NCBI RefSeq assembly: GCF_001976065.1
Contig: NZ_MNAH01000001.1
Span: forward strand, 849,952-913,951
Length of the DNA stretch: 64,000 bases
Direction of reading: 5' to 3'
Source: Pseudomonas putida
GTDB taxonomy: Bacteria > Pseudomonadota > Gammaproteobacteria > Pseudomonadales > Pseudomonadaceae
The notes beneath the pieces were generated by a model. That model searched no databases, was not told the origin of the DNA, and saw only the letters and a program-made list of their open reading frames with translations. Within the stretch, counting starts at the first letter, position 1. Every line of letters begins with the position of its first letter. The position numbers and the translations under genes are program-made. Shown piece by piece: positions 1 through 9,444 of the stretch.

Positions 1-873
1 CTTGAATTCGGGGAGGAAGGTCTTGTTCCAGTGGCCGCACAGCGACATGCCTGCTGGGGTATCGACCATGGCGACGCCGATCGCCAGCAGGGTCTGGATG
101 GCGCCGGGACGGGAAGCCGCGTAGGCTGCGCGCCACTGCTCGGGCGTCAACTCGTTACGCTCGATCGGGCGACCCACGGCCTGTTCGCGCGCGGCCAGCA
201 GCTCGTTCCACGAACACCAGGCCGTGGCCGCGACTGGGCAGATCGCATTGCGCGAGGCCGGGTGGGCCAGCACATGTGGAATGATGCGGCCGACATCCGC
301 GCCGGTCGACCAGGCCAGCCTGGCGTCGGGATCACCCATCACCATCACCGGCTCGAGCATGTAGTACTCGATCCAGGCACCGGCCGGAATGATGGTGTAG
401 TCCATGCCGGCCAGTTCGATCATGCGCCGGATGAACGCTTTCTGCCGGGCCATCAAGCGGTGCGTGGTGTCGGTCTGCCAGAACTGTTCGAATTCATAGA
501 TCGCGCCGTACTCGGATGGCACGAAGCGTTCGACCCCGGCTTCCTTGGCGGCAAAAATCAGCGGCATCTGCGATTCGGTGGCGTAGAGCGGCACGCAGGA
601 CACCAGGTAGTCGGTGCCGCGCAGCGCCGGGACCAGCGTTTCGGCAATGGTGACGTCGACCTCCTTGATGGTCACGCCCTGACGCGCCCATTCGGCGTAC
701 TGCTGCTGTTTTTGCGCCTCGCTCTTGCTGATGCCCGACGATGAGCGTTCCATCTGGCCGGAGCGGCGCGCGAGCACATTGATATTGACCAGGCCCTGGC
801 GAATGAACTCATTGACGCAGGCGACACCGGCAGTCCCGGTGGCGCCGAATACAGTGACGGTCTTCTTGCTCAT
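1..873 (-). CDS. NmrA-like NAD(P)-binding reductase, 3' end cut off by the window
   Basis: At least 291 codons are visible and the C-terminus lies outside the window. The N-terminus starts MSKKTVTVFGATGTAG, a Rossmann dinucleotide site of the GxxGxxG type typical of NmrA/isoflavone-reductase-like short-chain reductases. An internal FVPSEYGA stretch also matches that family. The ATG at 873 is preceded by AGGAGAAC, a good ribosome site. It is transcribed divergently from the AraC-type gene, so the two may share a control region. Members of this family either reduce aromatic or quinone-like substrates or sense NAD(P). The substrate here cannot be told. Confidence 0.8.
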   Translation of the reverse strand, partial: MSKKTVTVFGATGTAGVACVNEFIRQGLVNINVLARRSGQMERSSSGISKSEAQKQQQYAEWARQGVTIKEVDVTIAETLVPALRGTDYLVSCVPLYATESQMPLIFAAKEAGVERFVPSEYGAIYEFEQFWQTDTTHRLMARQKAFIRRMIELAGMDYTIIPAGAWIEYYMLEPVMVMGDPDARLAWSTGADVGRIIPHVLAHPASRNAICPVAATAWCSWNELLAAREQAVGRPIERNELTPEQWRAAYAASRPGAIQTLLAIGVAMVDTPAGMSLCGHWNKTFLPEFK

Positions 874-999
874 GCTGTTCTCCTGGCTGTGATCAGTCAT
901 GCGGGGGAGCGGTTGTGCCTGCCTCGCATTGAGGCGAGTGACGCAATATTTGGCCGATTATTGTTCTTCCCGACATCGACAACTCACCTGAAAAGCGGT

Positions 1000-1017
1000 C
1001 ATATTTGTCAAAATATG
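1000..1017. promoter_or_regulatory. Inverted repeat upstream of the AraC-type gene, candidate operator
   Basis: CATATTT and AAATATG form a perfect 7-bp inverted repeat around GTCA in the divergent region between the NmrA-like and AraC-type genes. It lies just before the likely start of the regulator. Autoregulation or binding by another dimeric regulator is inference. Confidence 0.4.
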
Positions 1018-1034
1018 CTCATCCCGAGATGCCC

Positions 1035-1889
1035 ATGAATCCGCAACAACAGGTCCATGAAACACTGGGATTGCCCTTGCTGGGCGGCCTGGTGTGCAGT
1101 GAAATCCCCTTGTATGCGGAGCGCTACTTCCTGCATACGACTGACCTATCCGTCCCGCCGGTTGACTTCATGGCCCTCTTGACCCAGTTCGGTGGCTCGC
1201 GGGCGGATGAGGGGGCAGGGGGCGAGTTGCGCTCAACCTCGATGCCCCGCTTGTCAATGCTGCTGCCTGCAGGTTGTGCCACTCAATGGCACTATTCCGG
1301 CAGCATTGATTTCGCGGTTTTTTATCTGCCCGAGCGCACGGATGGCGTGTTTCGACAATTGCGTGAGCTATGCGCTGGCGCGCAGGCACCATTGCCCGTC
1401 AGTGATGGATTGGTGAGCGCGGCGGCCCGGCAATTGATGGATGAGCTAAGTCTTGGGAAAGGGGCTGATCAGGGGTTCATGGCAAGATTGGCCATGGTCA
1501 TGCTTGAGCAGGTGTATCGTGCGCTACGAGTTGACGCGAGCAGAGGTATTTATCCGCCGCATATTCATCTGGCGCGCCTGCATACGGTACTGGTCTTCAT
1601 TCGCGAGCATCTGGGGCAGGAACTGTCGATCAGCACGCTGGCTGGCCAGGCGGGTGTCAGCCCGGCTCATTTTCGACGGCTGTTTCAGCGCGCCATGGGT
1701 ATGCCGCCCCATCGCTATGTAATGAATGTACGACTGGAACATGCGCGTGATCTGCTCATGCAGACCGATCTCCCTATTTTGCATGTGGCGCTGGAGTGTG
1801 GCTTCAGCTCTCAGAGCCACCTGACTGCAGCGTTCAAGGTTGCACACGCCAGTACACCGGCTGAATACAGAGCCCTGGCTGGAAGGTAG
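1035..1889 (+). CDS. AraC-family transcriptional regulator
   Basis: About 284 residues. The N-terminal ~170 residues look like a cupin-type ligand domain. The C-terminal ~100 residues hold the double helix-turn-helix of AraC/XylS regulators, with landmarks LSISTLAGQAGVSPAHFRR and the second helix pair around LECGFSSQSHLTAAFK. The frame is open from a TTG at 1005, but that start overlaps the inverted repeat at 1000-1017, so the ATG at 1035 (or 1029) is preferred. It probably controls the divergent NmrA-like gene or the neighbouring operon. The effector is unknown. Confidence 0.85.
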   Translation: MNPQQQVHETLGLPLLGGLVCSEIPLYAERYFLHTTDLSVPPVDFMALLTQFGGSRADEGAGGELRSTSMPRLSMLLPAGCATQWHYSGSIDFAVFYLPERTDGVFRQLRELCAGAQAPLPVSDGLVSAAARQLMDELSLGKGADQGFMARLAMVMLEQVYRALRVDASRGIYPPHIHLARLHTVLVFIREHLGQELSISTLAGQAGVSPAHFRRLFQRAMGMPPHRYVMNVRLEHARDLLMQTDLPILHVALECGFSSQSHLTAAFKVAHASTPAEYRALAGR

Positions 1890-2072
1890 CGGATTCTTTG
1901 GCGTGGCGAGCAGGTCACGACACCGAAAGAACACAAGCGGCTTGCGTTGGATTGCACCGGGGTTCAAACCTCCTGACCATTCCATGGTAGTGTTCGACCG
2001 TTTGGAACTGTATCCAGCGACCTTCAGACGCTCCTTGGGTAGGCGTCTCTTAACCACCAGGGTCTGAAAGAA

Positions 2073-4739
2073 ATGGATTGCATAGAGCCCCAACTGATCC
2101 TCAAAACGACACCGCCGCGCAGTCAGAAGTCAGCACGGATGCGAAACCGCCTGGGTATCCAGACCCAGGAACTGACAGACAAAGTGGTGATCGCCGTTCA
2201 AGCGCCGGCAGGCTTCGGCAAAACCTTTCTGCTGACCCAATGGCGCCGTGAGTGTTTGTCTCACGGCGCCGTGGTGGCCTGGATGACGCTGGATGCACAG
2301 GATGATGGTGCTCGTTTTGTCCAAGGGCTGGGAGCTGCGATGGCAATTGGCAGCGGTCGGCCGTCGTTTGCCCGCGCATTCGAGCCTATTGCGGGACTGG
2401 GGCGTGACGAACAGGAAGGGCTGACGCAGTGGTTGGCGGAAGTGGCCGATCTGGGTAGCGAAACCGTATTGATTCTGGATGAAGTGGATGCCCTTCCCGA
2501 GTTGACGATCCGTTACTCCCTGACGTACCTGTTGCACAACGCACCGGCCAATTTGCGCATCATCATGGCCTCTCGCACACGGTTGAATCTGCAGGTGGCG
2601 GACCTCGCGGCAAGCGGGCTTTTCACGACGATCATGACAGCGGCTTTACGGCTGAATGTGGAAGAGGCGGTCGCCATCCTCAATGACCGTTTCGGCGCAA
2701 GGGTTGATGCCGACCTCTGCGTACGGCTGCACGAGATAACCGAAGGCTGGCCGCTCGGCCTGCAATTAGCGATTTCGGCGTTGGAGAAGAGCTCGAATCG
2801 AAGTGCGGCAGTCGAAGAGTTGTCGACTTGCCTGGGTGATATCCAGCGTTATTTCGTCGACAGTTTGCTCGCACATCTTCGGGAGGAGCAGGTTCGCTTT
2901 CTGACCGGCATTGCAGTGTTGGAAATGGTCCAGCCCTTGTTATGCGAGGCGCTGACGGGCAACGCTCGCTCGGGTGAATTGCTGAAGGAATTGTGTGCCT
3001 CGACACCGATTTTTGTTGAAAGTATCGACAGTGACTGGGTGCGCATCCATCCATTGGCGCGGGAATTTCTGCTCGGCCGTTTTGCCGACTTGCCGTTGGA
3101 GGAGCGTCAGGGTTATCACCGGCGCGGCGCTGTGTGGCTGGAACACCACGGTTTCCTGGAGCAGGCCGCCCGGCAATATCTGTTGGCCGGCATGCCCCAA
3201 CCGGCCTATACGTTGATCGGCAAATGCCTGTACGAAGTCGCGTTGCAGGGGCAATTCAGCCGGGTGCTGGAGTGGGTCGAGGAGCTTGGCCCCGCTGACG
3301 TGTTGTCGCATCCGCGCATCTGCCTGGCGGCGGCCTGGACATTGGCAATGGGAGCGCGTCAGGCAGAAGCGGCGCAATTGATTGCGGCAATTGAACAGCA
3401 TCCGTCCGCCGACGAGGCGACACGTTGTGAAGCGGCCGCCATCGCCGCCGCCGCCGCCTTCTTTGCGGACCGTCCGGATCAATCGCATCAACTCATCATG
3501 CCTTGGGTCGATCGATTGCCCTCATTCTCAATCACGGTGCAAGCCTTGGTCGCGAATCTGATCGCCCGGCTGACGCTGTTGCAGGGGCAACCGGAGAAAG
3601 CCCGACGAATCCTTCAGCGAGCACCGCGTTACGCGGGTAGTACTGGCCTTGATGCCATACGCGGGTATGGCGAGTGGGTGGTCGGTCTTGCTTATTTATA
3701 CGAGGGTCGAATGGTGTCGGCGCGTACTGCGTTGCACGACAGCCTGTTGCATGCCGAACGGGACATCGGTCGGCGCAGTCCGGTGGCGGTCATGTTAGCG
3801 AGCGCTCTGGCGACGGTGTTGCTGGAACAGGGGGAAGTCCAGGAGACCGCTACGGTGCTGGCGAACAGGCTGGATATCGTTGAGCGATTGGCCTCTCCCG
3901 ATGCGATTGTGCAGGGTTTCCTCGCCGCCTCTCGACTGGCCTCACTCCAGGGGCAGGGGCATCGCGGGCAGGATCTGCTCGAGGCGTTATTCGCCCTTGG
4001 AGAAGAGCGAAATATTCCACGATTCTGCATTGCCTCCCTGGGAGAGCAAATACGCCTGCATGCCTTGCAGGGACGCAGCGATACCTGCCACGCATTATGG
4101 CGCCGGCTGGACAGTTTCACGCCGGTTATTGCCCGTGAGCGAGCAGGGTTGCTGGGGCCGGAGCTGGACTTGCTGGCCGGGGTAGCCAACGCTTATGCCT
4201 TACTGGCCCAACGTGACTGGGAGGCGATGCTGGCGGTGCTGGGCAGGGTTGGCGAAACAGCCGAATACCTGCGTCGTGGGCGAGATATCGTGCAGATCAA
4301 GCTGCTCAGGGCACTGGCACTTCGGGCGACCGGACAGGGCGGTACTGACTATTTGCTGGAGGCTGTCAGCCTCGCGCAAGAAAACGGTATGTTGCGTGTG
4401 GTGCAGGACACCCATCCGGACCTGATCAAATGGGAGCGGACGCTCCAGGGTGAAACGGTCCCGTTGCTTGCGACGCCCTCTACGCCCGCATCTGTTGCGC
4501 GACCGGAATCCACCCCATTGAGCGTGTCCGCGAGTCGTCTCTTGACGCCCAAGGAACGTGAGGTGTTGCAGCTATTGGCTCGCAACCTGTCCAACAAGCA
4601 AATCGCCCTGGCGCTGAATGTCGGCGAGGAAACCGTGAAGTGGCACCTGAAAAACCTGTTTGGAAAATTCCAGGCCGGCACCAGACAGCATGTAGTCGCG
4701 CGTGCATATATGCTGGGAATTCTCGAGACAGCGAGCTAA
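2073..4739 (+). CDS. MalT/LuxR-type ATP-dependent transcriptional activator
   Basis: 888 residues, the size of the MalT (LAL/STAND) family. A Walker A site, APAGFGKT, is near residues 44-51, and a Walker B-like stretch, VLILDEVDAL, lies ~85 residues later. The middle is long and helical with TPR-like repeats, suited to effector sensing. The C-terminus (about 828-885) is a LuxR helix-turn-helix with LTPKEREVLQLLA and the NKQIAL...ETVKWHLKNLF signature. Such proteins form ATP-dependent oligomers that activate from G-rich sites. It lies immediately upstream of the thiolase operon, whose intergenic region holds a C-run/G-run box found at five other places, so it is the leading candidate for the regulon activator. 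The ribosome site is weak. Confidence 0.92.
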   Translation: MDCIEPQLILKTTPPRSQKSARMRNRLGIQTQELTDKVVIAVQAPAGFGKTFLLTQWRRECLSHGAVVAWMTLDAQDDGARFVQGLGAAMAIGSGRPSFARAFEPIAGLGRDEQEGLTQWLAEVADLGSETVLILDEVDALPELTIRYSLTYLLHNAPANLRIIMASRTRLNLQVADLAASGLFTTIMTAALRLNVEEAVAILNDRFGARVDADLCVRLHEITEGWPLGLQLAISALEKSSNRSAAVEELSTCLGDIQRYFVDSLLAHLREEQVRFLTGIAVLEMVQPLLCEALTGNARSGELLKELCASTPIFVESIDSDWVRIHPLAREFLLGRFADLPLEERQGYHRRGAVWLEHHGFLEQAARQYLLAGMPQPAYTLIGKCLYEVALQGQFSRVLEWVEELGPADVLSHPRICLAAAWTLAMGARQAEAAQLIAAIEQHPSADEATRCEAAAIAAAAAFFADRPDQSHQLIMPWVDRLPSFSITVQALVANLIARLTLLQGQPEKARRILQRAPRYAGSTGLDAIRGYGEWVVGLAYLYEGRMVSARTALHDSLLHAERDIGRRSPVAVMLASALATVLLEQGEVQETATVLANRLDIVERLASPDAIVQGFLAASRLASLQGQGHRGQDLLEALFALGEERNIPRFCIASLGEQIRLHALQGRSDTCHALWRRLDSFTPVIARERAGLLGPELDLLAGVANAYALLAQRDWEAMLAVLGRVGETAEYLRRGRDIVQIKLLRALALRATGQGGTDYLLEAVSLAQENGMLRVVQDTHPDLIKWERTLQGETVPLLATPSTPASVARPESTPLSVSASRLLTPKEREVLQLLARNLSNKQIALALNVGEETVKWHLKNLFGKFQAGTRQHVVARAYMLGILETAS

Positions 4740-4757
4740 TGCGAACTCACCACCCGA

Positions 4758-4777
4758 GGTGATCCGTTCGGATCATC
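4758..4777 (+). terminator. Hairpin after the MalT/LuxR gene, possible weak terminator
   Basis: GGTGATCC and GGATCATC pair over 8 bp (one G-T) with a GTTC loop, 18 bp after the regulator's stop codon. There is no clear T-run, so termination would be weak. An 8-bp inverted repeat (GCGAACTC at 4741-4748, GAGTTCGC at 4852-4859) also brackets this intergenic region. Confidence 0.35.
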
Positions 4778-4817
4778 CTTCAATCCCCCCCGCCCCCCAA
4801 AAAAAATCGATTTCCAG

Positions 4818-4844
4818 CCGCCCCCCCAGTCAATGGGGGGGTAC
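4818..4844. promoter_or_regulatory. C-run/G-run box 1, before the thiolase operon
   Basis: Seven C, the spacer AGTCAAT, then seven G and TAC, with CCG on the left. The box ends 68 bp before the thiolase start. A TAGTCT hexamer (4862-4867), a possible -10 element, lies ~20 bp downstream. Related boxes occur at 19041, 51499, 54471, 57324 and 60811. It is read best on the minus strand (TACCCCCC...GGGGCGG), but the element is nearly palindromic. Binding by the MalT/LuxR regulator is inferred. Confidence 0.6.
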
Positions 4845-4911
4845 GCTTTTCGAGTTCGCAATAGTCTGACCCCACAAAAGCACCAACGTATCGGTGAGTG
4901 GGAGCAGGTCT

Positions 4912-6075
4912 ATGTCTGTAAAAGTGCTGATCGCCGGTGCAGCAATGGTGCCGTTTCTACCGCTGGGTGGCTCTGACAGTCATGCGGCATTGGCGGGGCA
5001 AGCCATTCGTGCAGCGCTGGCCGATGCGCGGATCGACTATGACCTGGTCGACCAGGTGTTTACTTCCTGCGTACACGCAGAAGCTGGTATCGCCGAGCAA
5101 ATGTTGTCGCAGATTGGCTACTCGGGCGTGCCGATTTTCAGCCTCGGCGATGGCTGTGCGTCGGCCAGTAGTGCTTTCCATCTGGCCCGCAATAGCCTGC
5201 TGTGCGGCCAGGCTGAATGTGTCCTGTTGGTGGGTGTCGAGTGCATGCCGGCACACATCTCCAATCGTGAGTTTTTCGGTTTGAAAGATCTCGCTCGCGA
5301 TGAGTCGGCAACGCTCAGGCAGGATGAGAACCCCATCGGCTTTATCGAGCGTCGACAACAACCGGCGCTGCTGTTCGCGGCCCAAACCAGTTGGTTATTG
5401 ACACGCATGGGCATTGCTCAAAGCAGCTTCGATCAAGTGCTTGAGCAGGCACGGGCCCAGGCCGGACGCAATCCCTACGCCGTGTTGAACCGAGTGCCGG
5501 ATCGCGACGGCTGGCTCCCGCCTTATCTGTGCCCGCCCGCCTGCGGTGCGGCGGCCATCCTGCTCTGTACCCCGGCCTTCGCCCTGCGTTTCGGCGCTCG
5601 GGCGGACGTCACTGTGTTGGCCTGTGTCAGGGGCAGTGACAGCGCTTCAGAGCAGGAAGCGGGTTGCGTGCTGGATGTGCTCGGACAGGCGACCACCCGG
5701 CGAGTCGCGCAGTTGGCCTATCAGCAGGCTGGCCTCGGTGCGGAAGACATCGACGTGGTTGAACTGCACGACCAAAGCGTCGGCGACTTCATGGTCAATA
5801 GCGCCGCGCTGGGCTTTTGCCGGGAGGACGAGATCGATCGATTCGTGCAGCAAGGACACCGCCTGAAAGGACAGATGAATGCGGTGTGCCCATCGGGTGG
5901 CTTGCTGGGACGTGGTCACGCCCCGGGTGCCACCGGGTTGGCGCAACTGGTCGAGTTGGTCTGGCAACTGCGCGGCGTGGCCGACGGCAGGCAAATTGCT
6001 GGTGCCCGCACGGCTTTACAACATAGCACCGCCCTGGGCCGGTCGGTGTCGGTCACCCTTTTGCAGCGCACCTGA
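4912..6075 (+). CDS. SCP2-type thiolase (acyl-CoA C-acyltransferase family)
   Basis: 387 residues from the ATG at 4912, which is preceded by GGGAGCAGG. The frame is open from a GTG at 4894. The nucleophile region reads GDGCASASSAFH. Near the C-terminus are a VELHDQSVGDFM stretch and CPSGGLLGRGHAPGATG, the thiolase glycine-histidine loop of the lipid-transfer (SCP-x) type. Thiolases of this group cleave CoA-activated side chains, including those of sterols and branched acids. The catalytic Cys is present, unlike in steroid aldolases of the Ltp2 type, so thiolysis is plausible. It is the first gene of the operon running to the RND pump. Confidence 0.85.
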   Translation: MSVKVLIAGAAMVPFLPLGGSDSHAALAGQAIRAALADARIDYDLVDQVFTSCVHAEAGIAEQMLSQIGYSGVPIFSLGDGCASASSAFHLARNSLLCGQAECVLLVGVECMPAHISNREFFGLKDLARDESATLRQDENPIGFIERRQQPALLFAAQTSWLLTRMGIAQSSFDQVLEQARAQAGRNPYAVLNRVPDRDGWLPPYLCPPACGAAAILLCTPAFALRFGARADVTVLACVRGSDSASEQEAGCVLDVLGQATTRRVAQLAYQQAGLGAEDIDVVELHDQSVGDFMVNSAALGFCREDEIDRFVQQGHRLKGQMNAVCPSGGLLGRGHAPGATGLAQLVELVWQLRGVADGRQIAGARTALQHSTALGRSVSVTLLQRT

Positions 6076-6143
6076 GAGGAGGCTCACTACGCCGTGATTC
6101 AACCCATGACTTTTCGTAAACCATAGAGCAGGTGGCAAGCTAG

Positions 6144-7973
6144 ATGAACAAAAATAATAAGATCTGCCATGCAAACCTTCGCAAAGGGTTGTTGGCCTCC
6201 GCCATTCTCACCGGCCTGGGCATCGCGCCCGTAGGGGCTGTGGAGATCAACACGGGGAATGAAGACTTTGCGGTTCGCTTCGACAACACGCTGAAGTTCA
6301 ACTACGCCCAGCGCGTGGAAGCCCCCAACAGCAAGTTGGCCAATTCGTGGAACAACAATGACGGGGATCGCAACTTCTCCTCCGGCAGTCCCGTTTCTCA
6401 ACGACTGGATGTGCTGACCGAACTGGACGTGGTTTACAAAGAAAAAGTCGGTTTCCGTGTCAGCGCCAACACCTGGTACGACCACGCCTACGACGATATT
6501 GGCAGCGATAACGCCTCGACCAATCAGCTCAACAACGGTAAGCCGGACTCTCGTCATCAAAGCGGTTACGCCGATCGGTATTACAACGGTCCTTCTTCGG
6601 AAATCCTTGATGCCTTCGTGTTTGGCAGCACTGAAGTCGGCGATGAATCACTGCTCAGCGGCAAGCTCGGCAAGCACACCGTTTACTGGGGCGAAAGCAT
6701 CCTCGCCTTTGCCCATGGCAACAGTTATGGCCAGTCCGGCCTGGATATTTCCAAGTCGCTGGCGGTCCCGGGAACAGAAGCCAAAGAATTGTTCATTCCG
6801 CGTAATCAGTTGTCCACCAGCCTCACGGTCAATCCGGAACTGACCCTCGCCGCGCAGTACTTCCTGGACTGGGACGCCGCGCGGTTGCCGGAGTCGGGTA
6901 CTTATCTGGGGTTCAACGACGGCATTCAAAATGGCGGGCACAACCTGTCGTTGATCGGCGGCCGAAACCCGTTGTTCGGCACACCTGGCCCACTGGGTGC
7001 CAACCAGTTTTTACGGCTGTCCAACGGGCATACGTTTACCCCGGACAACCAGGGTGACTTTGGCCTGATGGCCAAGTGGAGCCCGGAATGGCTGCAGGGT
7101 ACGCTGGGTTTCTACTACCGCAAAACCTCCGACATTCTGCCCAACCTGGTGTTGCAGCCAACGGCGGTCGGCCCTGCGCAACTGATCTCCGGCAATGCCG
7201 GCAGCTACAACCAGTTCTATGTCGACGACATCGATATCTACGGCATCAGCCTGTCGAAAAGCATCGAAGGTGTCAGCGTCGGTCTCGACCTGAACTATCG
7301 CCACAACATGCCGCTGGCCAGCGTGCCGGCAACGGTCAATCCGGTAGCCGGTGCTGCCGGTTTGCCTGGCTTCATCAGTAGCTTTGATGGTGATAACGGC
7401 GTGGCCCGAGGCAACACCGTGCACGCGGTGCTCAACGGCTTGACCACTTTCGGTGCGACACCGGTCTGGGACAGTTCGACCTTGCTGGTTGAACTCGCCT
7501 ACAGCCGCTGGCTGGATGTCACCGAGAGCAAGCAGCTGTTCAAAGGCGAAGACTGGTATCGCGGTGTCGACAAGGTCACCAGGGACAACTATGTCCTGGG
7601 CGTCAACTTCAACCCGACCTGGTATCAGGTGTTTCCCGGCATCGATATGTACCTGCCGGCCAACTACAGCGTCGGCCTTGCGGGCAACTCGTCGGTTCAG
7701 CTCGGGGGTAACAAGGACTCCGGCAGTTACTCGGTGGGCGTTGGCATGGACGTGCACAACCAGTACCGGTTTGACCTGAAGTACGTGGACAACTTTGGTC
7801 CGTTCGACACCTGCGGCTCAGCCGGTGGTGCAGGTGCACAGGGCGAGGGTGCCGCACCAGGGGCCAACGGCCAATACAACTGCGTACCGGGGCAGACCAC
7901 TGCTTTCGGCGGTACTCAGCCTCAGCTCAAGGATCGGGGCATGGTCACTTTTACCTTCAAAACGACCATTTGA
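6144..7973 (+). CDS. DUF1302 outer-envelope protein (module 1)
   Basis: 609 residues. A Sec-type signal peptide (LLASAILTGLGIAPVGA) is followed by a long aromatic-rich sequence with alternating polar and apolar stretches and a terminal VTFTFKTTI, as in outer-membrane beta-barrels. It matches the DUF1302 family, almost always encoded beside DUF1329. It is the second gene after the thiolase and 33 bp ahead of DUF1329. The family has no firmly established function known to me. The pairing with an RND pump and lipid-like catabolism suggests transport of hydrophobic compounds across the outer membrane. A paralogue lies at 60925. Confidence 0.88.
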   Translation: MNKNNKICHANLRKGLLASAILTGLGIAPVGAVEINTGNEDFAVRFDNTLKFNYAQRVEAPNSKLANSWNNNDGDRNFSSGSPVSQRLDVLTELDVVYKEKVGFRVSANTWYDHAYDDIGSDNASTNQLNNGKPDSRHQSGYADRYYNGPSSEILDAFVFGSTEVGDESLLSGKLGKHTVYWGESILAFAHGNSYGQSGLDISKSLAVPGTEAKELFIPRNQLSTSLTVNPELTLAAQYFLDWDAARLPESGTYLGFNDGIQNGGHNLSLIGGRNPLFGTPGPLGANQFLRLSNGHTFTPDNQGDFGLMAKWSPEWLQGTLGFYYRKTSDILPNLVLQPTAVGPAQLISGNAGSYNQFYVDDIDIYGISLSKSIEGVSVGLDLNYRHNMPLASVPATVNPVAGAAGLPGFISSFDGDNGVARGNTVHAVLNGLTTFGATPVWDSSTLLVELAYSRWLDVTESKQLFKGEDWYRGVDKVTRDNYVLGVNFNPTWYQVFPGIDMYLPANYSVGLAGNSSVQLGGNKDSGSYSVGVGMDVHNQYRFDLKYVDNFGPFDTCGSAGGAGAQGEGAAPGANGQYNCVPGQTTAFGGTQPQLKDRGMVTFTFKTTI

Positions 7974-8006
7974 TCGAAGTCTTTGCTTGATAGCAGGAGT
8001 CACTCC

Positions 8007-9368
8007 ATGAAGTTCGTCAATACGCTTTTGTTCACTGCCTTGACCGTTGCCATCGCGGGTGCGGCACACGCAGCCGTGTCCCCCGATGAAGCAGCCAGAC
8101 TCGGCAACAGCCTGACAGGCGTCGGCGCTGAAAAGATCGGTAATGCCGACAACACCATTCCGCCCTACACCGGCGGTCTCACCACGGCGCCGGCCAGTTT
8201 TCAACCGGGTAGTTCGTTCCGTCCGGACCCTTATGAGGCCGACAAGCCACGCGTTGTCGTCGATGGCAAAAACGTCAGTCAATACACCGACAAACTGACC
8301 GCAACCACGCAAGAACTGCTCAAGCGTTACCCGACGTTCCGGGTCGATGTGTTTCCGACTCATCGCAGCGTTGCGCTGCCTCAACGGTTGCTGGATAACA
8401 CCGCAAAAAACGCCGTCGGCACTAAAACACTCGAAGGCGGGGTAGCACTGGAGAACGCGTTGCCGGGCGTTCCGTTCCCGATCCCGAAAGATGGTTATGA
8501 GGCCATGTGGAACCACTTGCTGCGTTATCAGGGGTATGCCACCAATTTGAAATATGACTCCTGGAACGTCGACAGTTCCGGGAGGGCAATTCTGGCCACG
8601 TCCGGCAATGCCTATCTGGAATACCCGCTGTACGATCCCAAGCGTATGGACCCGGCGAAAGAAACGGATCTGTTCTTCAAGACCAAACTCTACTACCAGG
8701 CCCCGGCCCGTCGCGCGGGCGAAGCCATCCTGGTGCAGGATGCCGTCAACCCTCTGAAAATGGAGCGTCGTGGCTGGCAATACCTGCCAGGTCAGCGCCG
8801 CGTGAAACTCGCACCGGATATCGCCTACGACACGCCAAACCCTGGCTCGGCCGGTGCTTCGACCTATGACGATGCCTGGGTATTCAACGGCGCAATGGAC
8901 CGTTACGACTTCAAACTCGTCGGCAAGAAGGAAATGATCATTCCTTACAACACGTACAAGTTGAACTACCACAAGGTCGCTGCGGATATCACCACGCCGC
9001 ATCACGTCAATCCAGACCTGATGCGCTGGGAGTTGCACCGCGTGTGGGTGGTCGAAGCCACGCTGAAACCGGGCAAACGCCACATCTACAGCAAGCGCAC
9101 CTTCTACCTCGACGAAGACAGCTGGATCGCCCTGGCTTCGGATGAATATGACGCCAGCGGCAAGCTGTACCGCGGGTCCTTTGCACACATGGCATACAGC
9201 TATGACGTGCAGGCGCCGAATTCCGATAACCACATGATTTATGACCTGGTCTCTGGCAGCTACAACATCACCGGCATCTACGGGCCGTACGGCGGCGTCA
9301 AGTACATCGACCCGCTTTCGAAAGCGCAATGGGCACCTGAGTCATTGGCCGGCACGGGTATTCGCTGA
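8007..9368 (+). CDS. DUF1329 periplasmic/outer-membrane-associated protein (module 1)
   Basis: 453 residues from the ATG at 8007, preceded by CAGGAGT. The signal peptide ends near AHA. The conserved start of the family (DEAARLGNSLTGVGAEKIGN and a PYTGGL stretch) is clear, as is the late RYDFKLVGKKEM...PYNTYKL segment. DUF1329 proteins are thought to have a lipoprotein-carrier-like fold and act with DUF1302 barrels. That role is family-level inference. A strong terminator follows, so this gene pair may be made in excess over the pump genes. A paralogue lies at 62764. Confidence 0.9.
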   Translation: MKFVNTLLFTALTVAIAGAAHAAVSPDEAARLGNSLTGVGAEKIGNADNTIPPYTGGLTTAPASFQPGSSFRPDPYEADKPRVVVDGKNVSQYTDKLTATTQELLKRYPTFRVDVFPTHRSVALPQRLLDNTAKNAVGTKTLEGGVALENALPGVPFPIPKDGYEAMWNHLLRYQGYATNLKYDSWNVDSSGRAILATSGNAYLEYPLYDPKRMDPAKETDLFFKTKLYYQAPARRAGEAILVQDAVNPLKMERRGWQYLPGQRRVKLAPDIAYDTPNPGSAGASTYDDAWVFNGAMDRYDFKLVGKKEMIIPYNTYKLNYHKVAADITTPHHVNPDLMRWELHRVWVVEATLKPGKRHIYSKRTFYLDEDSWIALASDEYDASGKLYRGSFAHMAYSYDVQAPNSDNHMIYDLVSGSYNITGIYGPYGGVKYIDPLSKAQWAPESLAGTGIR

Positions 9369-9391
9369 GCCGTAACGCAGGTGTTTTCTTG

Positions 9392-9430
9392 TCGCCGACA
9401 GTGTGTATCGCACTGTTCGGCGGCTTTTTT
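9392..9430 (+). terminator. Strong intrinsic terminator inside the operon
   Basis: The arms GCCGACAGTG and CACTGTTCGGC pair around a short TGTATCG loop and are followed by TTTTTT. It sits between DUF1329 and the YCF48-like gene and ends only about 15 bp before the next start codon. It should lower expression of the downstream pump genes by partial read-through, or the latter may have another promoter. Confidence 0.85.
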
Positions 9431-9444
9431 GCCGAGTAGACCTC

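Noticed and set aside
4741..4859. 8-bp inverted repeat GCGAACTC/GAGTTCGC around the intergenic region
   Set aside because: The arms are over 100 bp apart and short, so chance is plausible; it is mentioned only with the terminator.
7818..9329. Open frame of 503 codons on the minus strand across DUF1329
   Set aside because: It lies antisense to a clear DUF1329 gene and has no recognisable protein features; high GC leaves such frames open.
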